From assembly GCA_947165595.1 (NCBI GenBank), contig CAMVAV010000003.1:1-64000 (forward strand): a stretch of 64,000 nucleotides of DNA, read 5' to 3'. A model generated the notes under the pieces. The model had not been told where the DNA came from and did no database searches. It worked only from the letters and a program-made list of their open reading frames with translations. Shown piece by piece: positions 58,602-64,000 of this stretch (the first letter of the stretch is position 1; the number at the start of each line of letters is the position of its first letter). The DNA is from an uncultured Clostridia bacterium. Its GTDB lineage: Bacteria; Bacillota; Clostridia; Oscillospirales; Oscillospiraceae. The position numbers and the translations under genes were made by a program.

Positions 58602-60440
58602 ATGTGTGGAATCGTCGGATTCATCGGACAGAAGCAGGCCGCCCCCATCCTGCTCGACGGGCTGAGCCGTCTGGAGTACCGGGGCTATGACTCCGCGGGC
58701 ATTGCGGTCATCACGCCGCAGGGCACGATCGATCTGCGCAAGTCCGAGGGGCGGCTGAAGGTGCTCAGCGACCTGGTGCACGGCGGCGCGGACCTGAACG
58801 GCTGCATCGGCATCGGGCACACGCGCTGGGCGACCCACGGCGTTCCGAACAGCATCAACTCTCACCCGCACATGAGCGAGGGCGGCAAGTTCGCCGTCAT
58901 CCACAACGGCATCGTCGAAAACTACGTCGAGATCAAGGAGTTTCTCATCCGTCAGGGCGTACACTTCCAGTCCGAGACGGACACCGAGGTCATCGCGCAG
59001 CTTTTGGAATTCTACTACAACGAGTGCCACGATTTCTTTGAGACCGTGGGCCGCGTCCTGCGCCGCATCACCGGCGCTTACGCGCTGGGCATCCTCTGCG
59101 CCGACTGCCCCGACCGCATGATCGCCGTGCGCAAGGACACGCCGCTGCTGCTCGGCTTCGGCGAGGGAGAGAATTACATCGCCTCCGACGTGACGGCGCT
59201 GATCCCCTACACGCGCGACGTCGTGTACATGGACGACGGCGAGATGGCGGTGCTCACGCGCGAGGGCATCCAGGTGTACGACCCCCTGCAGCAGCCCATC
59301 GAGAAGGAGCACCACCACATCGACTGGGACGTTTCGGCGGCGGAGAAGGGCGGCTATCCGCACTTCATGCTCAAGGAGATTTTCGAGCAGCCCGAGGCGC
59401 TGCGCCGCGCGATCTCCCCGCGTCTGAAGAACGGCAGGGTGGTCTTCGAGGACATGAAGCTCACGGCGGAGCAGATTCGCGCGTTCACGCGCATCTTCAT
59501 CGTCGCCTGCGGCTCGTCCTACCACGTCGGCATGCTCGGCAAGTACACGCTCGAGCGGATGCTGCGCCGGAACGTGGAGGTGCAGCTCGCCTCCGAGTTC
59601 CGCTATTCCGACCCCATCATCGACGACAGGACGCTCGTCATCTTCATCAGCCAGTCCGGCGAGACGCTGGACACGATGGAGGCGCTCAAGGAGGCGAAGA
59701 AGCGCGGCGCCTACGTTCTCTCGATCGTGAACGTGGTGGGCTCGTCCATCGCGCGCGGCTCGGACGACGTGCTCTACACCTGGGCGGGCCCGGAGATCGC
59801 CGTCGCGACGACGAAGGCGTACTCGACGCAGCTCGCCGTGATCGACATGCTCGCCCTCGCCTTTGGTGAGGCGCTGGGCACGGTGGACGAGGCGGAATAC
59901 GCCGCGGTCGTGTCAGAGCTCCAGAAGCTGCCGGAGAAGATGGAGACGGTGCTCGCGCATCACGAGGACATCCAGAAGTTTGCCGCGCAGCACTTCAACC
60001 ACAACTCGATCTTCTTCATCGGGCGCAATCTGGACTACGCGCTCGGGCTGGAGGGCTCGCTCAAGCTCAAGGAGATCTCCTACATCCACTCCGAAGCGTA
60101 CGCCTCCGGCGAGCTCAAGCACGGCACGATCTCGCTCATCGAGGAGGGCACGCTCGTGATTGCGCTGGGCACCTACAGCAAGCTCTTCGAGAAGGCGATG
60201 AGCAACGTCGTCGAGGTCAAGGCGCGCGGCGCGGACGTGCTGGCGCTGACGACCGAGAGCCGCCGCGAGGAGATGCTCAAAACCGTGCCGACGGTGCTCG
60301 CCATCCCCGACACGCTCGATATGCTCCTGCCGAGCCTCGGCGTCGTGCCGCTGCAGCTGTTCGCCTACTATGTGGCGCTGCAGCGCGGCTGCGACATCGA
60401 CAAGCCCAGAAACCTCGCCAAGAGCGTCACGGTGGAGTAA
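58602..60440 (+). CDS. glmS: glutamine--fructose-6-phosphate aminotransferase (isomerizing)
   Basis: MCGIVGFIGQKQAAPILLDGLSRLEYRGYDSAGIAV, SIS domains, C-terminal DKPRNLAKSVTVE. Confidence 0.98.
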   Translation: MCGIVGFIGQKQAAPILLDGLSRLEYRGYDSAGIAVITPQGTIDLRKSEGRLKVLSDLVHGGADLNGCIGIGHTRWATHGVPNSINSHPHMSEGGKFAVIHNGIVENYVEIKEFLIRQGVHFQSETDTEVIAQLLEFYYNECHDFFETVGRVLRRITGAYALGILCADCPDRMIAVRKDTPLLLGFGEGENYIASDVTALIPYTRDVVYMDDGEMAVLTREGIQVYDPLQQPIEKEHHHIDWDVSAAEKGGYPHFMLKEIFEQPEALRRAISPRLKNGRVVFEDMKLTAEQIRAFTRIFIVACGSSYHVGMLGKYTLERMLRRNVEVQLASEFRYSDPIIDDRTLVIFISQSGETLDTMEALKEAKKRGAYVLSIVNVVGSSIARGSDDVLYTWAGPEIAVATTKAYSTQLAVIDMLALAFGEALGTVDEAEYAAVVSELQKLPEKMETVLAHHEDIQKFAAQHFNHNSIFFIGRNLDYALGLEGSLKLKEISYIHSEAYASGELKHGTISLIEEGTLVIALGTYSKLFEKAMSNVVEVKARGADVLALTTESRREEMLKTVPTVLAIPDTLDMLLPSLGVVPLQLFAYYVALQRGCDIDKPRNLAKSVTVE

Positions 60441-60446
60441 AAACAG

Positions 60447-60482
60447 GGGGCTGTGAAAAAACTCACGTTTTTTCACAGCCCC
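60447..60482. terminator. bidirectional terminator between glmS and sulP
   Basis: GGGGCTGTGAAAAAAC-TCAC-GTTTTTTCACAGCCCC. Confidence 0.92.
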
Positions 60483-60485
60483 GTT

Positions 60486-62162
60486 TTATTCCTTCTTTTC
60501 TTTTTCCGGTGCCGGCGAGGCGCCCGCTGCCGCGAGAAAATCGCCGGATTTGAGCGCCGTCGTCAGCCGGCGCAGAAGCACGCCCTCCCGCACCAGCTCA
60601 TCCACGCCGTAGTTCGTGAGCTGCCTCTTGAGCACGTCGGTGTTTCCCGTGATGTGGAACACGATATCCCGGCGGCACAAAAACCGATAGAACGTCAGCA
60701 GCTGCTCCGCGGCGAACATATCCACCGACGTGACGCCCGTGACGACGACAAGGCGCGTGTCGTCCCGCAGCGCCGTCCGGATGTCCTTTTTGAACTCATG
60801 GATGGTCGCGAAGAACAGCGGCCCGGTGAACTGGTAGATCACGGCGCCGGGGATGGGCCTGGCGGCGGGATTTTCGTTCATGTCGTAATACCCCTCCCTG
60901 CCGGGGAGGATGCCGAGGAAGCAGCCCTTTTCCGACGAGGCACGCATGGTAAAGGAGGCGAAGGTCAGGAACACGCCCACGATGACGCCCGTGGACAGGC
61001 CCAGAAACTCCGCGGCAAAGGCGGCGATGAAGATGTTGCACTCCGAGCGGTCCACCTTCCAAAGCCGCGCCGCCATCCTGAACTCCAGCATGGTGATGAG
61101 CGAGCCGATGACGATGCCGGAGAGGACCGGCACGGGCAGATAGGAGATTAGCGGCGTGCCGAACAGGAGAAACAGCCCCAGCACGACAAAGGACGAAACG
61201 CTCATCCACTGGCTGTGCACCCCCCTCCGCTCCGCGCGGCGCGTGCGGGAGATGCTGCCGCCCACCGGGCTGCTGCCGAAGGCCGCGGCGACCGCGTTGG
61301 TGAGGGCGTAGGCCAACAGCTCGCGCCGGTTGTCGATGTACTCGTCGTACTTGCGCGCGTTGTCGCGCGTGGAGACCAGCGTCTCCGCCGCGATGACCAG
61401 CGCGATGGCGAGCGTATCCAGCGCGGTCTTGCCGAGGTTGTCCGCGGCGTAGGAGAAATCCATCCGCGGGATCCCCGGAAGGCCCGCGGGGATCGCGTTC
61501 ATCAGCTTGACGCCGTAGCGCTCGACGTGGAACAGCTGCGTGCTCAGGATACCCGCCGCCATCATGATGACGGACACGCTCATGCGCGTCTTGAGCCGCC
61601 CGAACAGAATCGCCGCGACCGTCGCGACGCCCATCAGGAACGAGAGCAGATGAAACTTTCTGAGCTCCCGGAACGCGTACAGGATCAGCACGCTCCCGTG
61701 GCCGACGGCGGTGTCGCCCCCGAAGAGCAGCGGAAGCTGGGCGAGGATCACCATGGTGGCGATGGCGCTGACGCAGCCGCCGAGGACGGACTCCGAGACG
61801 TAGCGCGCAAAGCGCCCGCCGCGCATCAGCAAAAACAGGAACAGCCACAGCGCGGTGAACAGCGTGACGGAGGGCATGGCGGCGACCGCCTCCATTCCCC
61901 CGCGCGGCACGCCCAGCGAGACGAGCGTCACGCTCACCAGCGCCGCCGAGGCCGCGTCGACGCCAAAGACGAAGCGGCGCGAGGTGGTCAGAACGCCGAA
62001 CAGCAGCGTCGACAGGAACGAGCCGTACAGCCCGTACTGCGCCGGAAGCCCCGCGACCTGGGCGTAGCCCATCGAAAGCGGCACCGAAAGCAGCGCGATA
62101 ATCGCGCCGGTGAGCAGATCGCTCAGCAGCTCCTGTCTGTTTCTGACCCGAAACTGTTCCAT
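60486..62162 (-). CDS. SulP family anion transporter with C-terminal STAS domain
   Basis: LTGAIIALLSVPLSMGYAQVAGLPAQYGLYGSFL, FGSSPVGGSISRTR, STAS region. Confidence 0.92.
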   Translation of the reverse strand: MEQFRVRNRQELLSDLLTGAIIALLSVPLSMGYAQVAGLPAQYGLYGSFLSTLLFGVLTTSRRFVFGVDAASAALVSVTLVSLGVPRGGMEAVAAMPSVTLFTALWLFLFLLMRGGRFARYVSESVLGGCVSAIATMVILAQLPLLFGGDTAVGHGSVLILYAFRELRKFHLLSFLMGVATVAAILFGRLKTRMSVSVIMMAAGILSTQLFHVERYGVKLMNAIPAGLPGIPRMDFSYAADNLGKTALDTLAIALVIAAETLVSTRDNARKYDEYIDNRRELLAYALTNAVAAAFGSSPVGGSISRTRRAERRGVHSQWMSVSSFVVLGLFLLFGTPLISYLPVPVLSGIVIGSLITMLEFRMAARLWKVDRSECNIFIAAFAAEFLGLSTGVIVGVFLTFASFTMRASSEKGCFLGILPGREGYYDMNENPAARPIPGAVIYQFTGPLFFATIHEFKKDIRTALRDDTRLVVVTGVTSVDMFAAEQLLTFYRFLCRRDIVFHITGNTDVLKRQLTNYGVDELVREGVLLRRLTTALKSGDFLAAAGASPAPEKEKKE

Positions 62163-62436
62163 GCATTGCCCCCCCTTTACGGGTCGACGTATCCGGCGCG
62201 CCGGGGAGATGCGGACAAATCCCCATGCACGCGTTGATTGCTTCGGCGCTTTCCTGAGTCTCCCGCCGCATGTTAAGATTTTATCAAAAAAATTGGCGAT
62301 GCACAATACCTATTTTCGCCCGCCGCACATTTTCCGGGCGTGTCGAATTCTGTTGAATCCGCGCATTGCGCGCCGGCGGAGGCATTGGGTATAATGGAGC
62401 CATCGAAAGCACAAAAAAAAAGGGGGGGGATATCCC

Positions 62437-63408
62437 ATGGACGAGCTTCTGGAGCGCGAAGAGGCGGCTGCGGAGGAACGCGAGGACCGTATGCGCGGGC
62501 GTGTTCCCGTACCGAGGCCGCCCGCGCGCAGGCGGAGGGGACCGCGGCTGGACGCGCTGGCGCTTCTGATCTCGCTGGTCTCGCTGATCCTCTCCTGCGT
62601 GGTGCTGTTCCTGTATCTCAAGCCCGCGCGGGAGCCGGAGTCCGAGCCCGAGCCGGAGCCGGTCGAGGAGCCGGAGGTCCCGACGATCGTCTACCGCGGA
62701 CACATCCTGCCGATCCTGGAGGGCGTGCCGCTGAACCTGTACGAGCCGGAGGATTTCGACGCGGACGACAACGGCTGGCGGACCTATCCGGGCGCGCGCG
62801 TCGGCGTGGACGTCTCCTCCTATCAGGGCGAGATCGACTGGCGCAAGGCGGCGGACGCGGGCGTCACGTTCGCGTTCCTGCGCGCGGGCCTGCGCGGCTA
62901 CACCAAGGGCGGTCTGATGGAGGACGAGTACTTCGAGGCGAACTATAAGGGCGCGCGCGCCGCGGGCGTGGACGTGGGCATCTACTTCTTCTCGCAGGCG
63001 ATCGACGAGAGGGAGGCGCGGCAGGAGGCCGCCTATGTGGTGGCGCTGCTCGACGGGCGCGAGCTCGCGTATCCCGTCGTGTTCGACTGGGAGCGCATCA
63101 GCGACTCCGAGGCGCGCACGAACAGCCTCAGCTCCGACGAGGTCACGCGCTGCGCGATCGCCTTCTGCGACGCGATCGCCGCCGCGGGCTACTCCCCCGC
63201 CGTTTACTTCAACCAGGACCAGGGCTACCTCGATTACGGGCTCGACCGGCTGACCGCCTATCCCTTCTGGCTGGCGGAGTACCACGAAAGCCCCGCGTTC
63301 TACTACGACTTCGACTTCTGGCAGTTCACGCACAGGGGCACCGTCCCCGGCATCACGGGCGCGGTCGACATGGACCTGGACCTGCGCGGCGCGAAGGCGG
63401 CGAAATAG
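62437..63408 (+). CDS. membrane-anchored GH25 lysozyme
   Basis: TM anchor; VGVDVSSYQGEIDWRKAADAGVTFAFLRAG, VFDWERIS, FWQFTHRGTVPGITGAVDMDL. Confidence 0.93.
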   Translation: MDELLEREEAAAEEREDRMRGRVPVPRPPARRRRGPRLDALALLISLVSLILSCVVLFLYLKPAREPESEPEPEPVEEPEVPTIVYRGHILPILEGVPLNLYEPEDFDADDNGWRTYPGARVGVDVSSYQGEIDWRKAADAGVTFAFLRAGLRGYTKGGLMEDEYFEANYKGARAAGVDVGIYFFSQAIDEREARQEAAYVVALLDGRELAYPVVFDWERISDSEARTNSLSSDEVTRCAIAFCDAIAAAGYSPAVYFNQDQGYLDYGLDRLTAYPFWLAEYHESPAFYYDFDFWQFTHRGTVPGITGAVDMDLDLRGAKAAK

Positions 63409-63417
63409 CAAAAAAAC

Positions 63418-63437
63418 GCCTCTCCCTCGGGAGAGGC
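63418..63437. terminator. bidirectional terminator
   Basis: AAAAAAAC GCCTCTCC-CTCG-GGAGAGGC ATTTTTTT. Confidence 0.92.
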
Positions 63438-63443
63438 ATTTTT

Positions 63444-63704
63444 TTACCATGCGAGGTCCATCAGCAGGATGAGAAGGAAGTACGCGCCGCCGAAGGCCAG
63501 CGATACGAGGCCGACCGCGGCGAGAATGCCGCCGTACGCGTTCAGCCGCTGCCGGAGGTCCAGACGCTCGCCGGAGCCCTGCGCCGAACCGCCGGGCGGG
63601 CGTTTCCCCCGGCGCGCGTCGTGCCACGGCATGCCCTCGACGTCCATATCCGCGACGGTCCAGCCGTCGTCCCAGCCGTCGGGGCGTTCGCTCCGCTTCG
63701 TCAT
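63444..63704 (-). CDS. small single-TM protein of unknown function
   Basis: ORF with C-terminal TM; start overlaps the upstream stop. Confidence 0.6.
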   Translation of the reverse strand: MTKRSERPDGWDDGWTVADMDVEGMPWHDARRGKRPPGGSAQGSGERLDLRQRLNAYGGILAAVGLVSLAFGGAYFLLILLMDLAW

Positions 63705-64000
63705 TCCTTCTCCTCCGTTTCGGGCTTCCGCGCAGCGGACCCCTGGGCAGCCTTCACCGCCGCCTCCGCCCTCGCGTTCTGCTCCGCGCTGTTGTAGAGG
63801 TGGCAGGCGCAGAAGTGTCCCGGCTCGACCTCCGTCCACTCGGGCACGGCGTGCCTGCACAGCTCCGTGCATTTGCGGCAGCGGGTGTGGAACTTGCAGC
63901 CGCCCGGCGGGTTCGCCGGCGAGGGGATGCTGCCCTCGAGCACGATGCGCTCCATCCGGTAGTGCGGATCGGGCACCGGGATGGCGGAGAACAGCGCCTC
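63701..64000 (-). CDS. oligopeptide/dipeptide ABC transporter ATP-binding protein, C-terminal part (runs off window)
   Basis: [41 protein letters not shown] Oligo_HPY signature. Confidence 0.9.
   Translation of the reverse strand, partial: EALFSAIPVPDPHYRMERIVLEGSIPSPANPPGGCKFHTRCRKCTELCRHAVPEWTEVEPGHFCACHLYNSAEQNARAEAAVKAAQGSAARKPETEEKE

Overview
64 kb of a high-GC Firmicutes-type chromosome (probably Clostridia/Oscillospiraceae; inferred from gene content only). From left to right: (1) adenosine deaminase and an 8-gene minus-strand exopolysaccharide operon (PilZ-linked cellulose synthase-like GT2, GH5 glucanase, AlgJ/AlgI-type O-acetylation pair, CotH-like, DUF4956, VTC-domain and multi-TM proteins); (2) a sulfur amino-acid pair (mccB/mccA-like) behind a consensus promoter, a 21-codon leader ORF ending ...LCCMFCRC*, and mutually exclusive antiterminator/terminator pairings: a candidate cysteine-codon attenuator; (3) a scarred accessory stretch (about 11.4-26 kb) with a 168-bp foldback MITE-like element, a TnpV remnant, a frameshifted and 5'-truncated SLH adhesin, truncated pdaB-like and PTS genes, and a TetR gene whose promoter is embedded in a perfect 17-8-17 inverted repeat; (4) an isolated large serine recombinase and a degenerate-GGDEF/EAL protein; (5) a Mop-type molybdenum hydroxylase with a large accessory set resembling the Desulfovibrio DVU_1551-1559 neighbourhood, with a trans-4-hydroxyproline glycyl-radical pathway (hypD/hypE/proC/AGCS) nested inside it, and repeated TGAATAACG-like sites at its promoters; (6) a UvrA paralog, LysR/P5C dehydrogenase, DUF4037-DUF4125/TPR pair, a glmS ribozyme plus glmS, a SulP transporter, a GH25 lysozyme and the end of a dipeptide ABC ATPase. 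All calls come from reading the sequence and the supplied ORFs; no database search was run.
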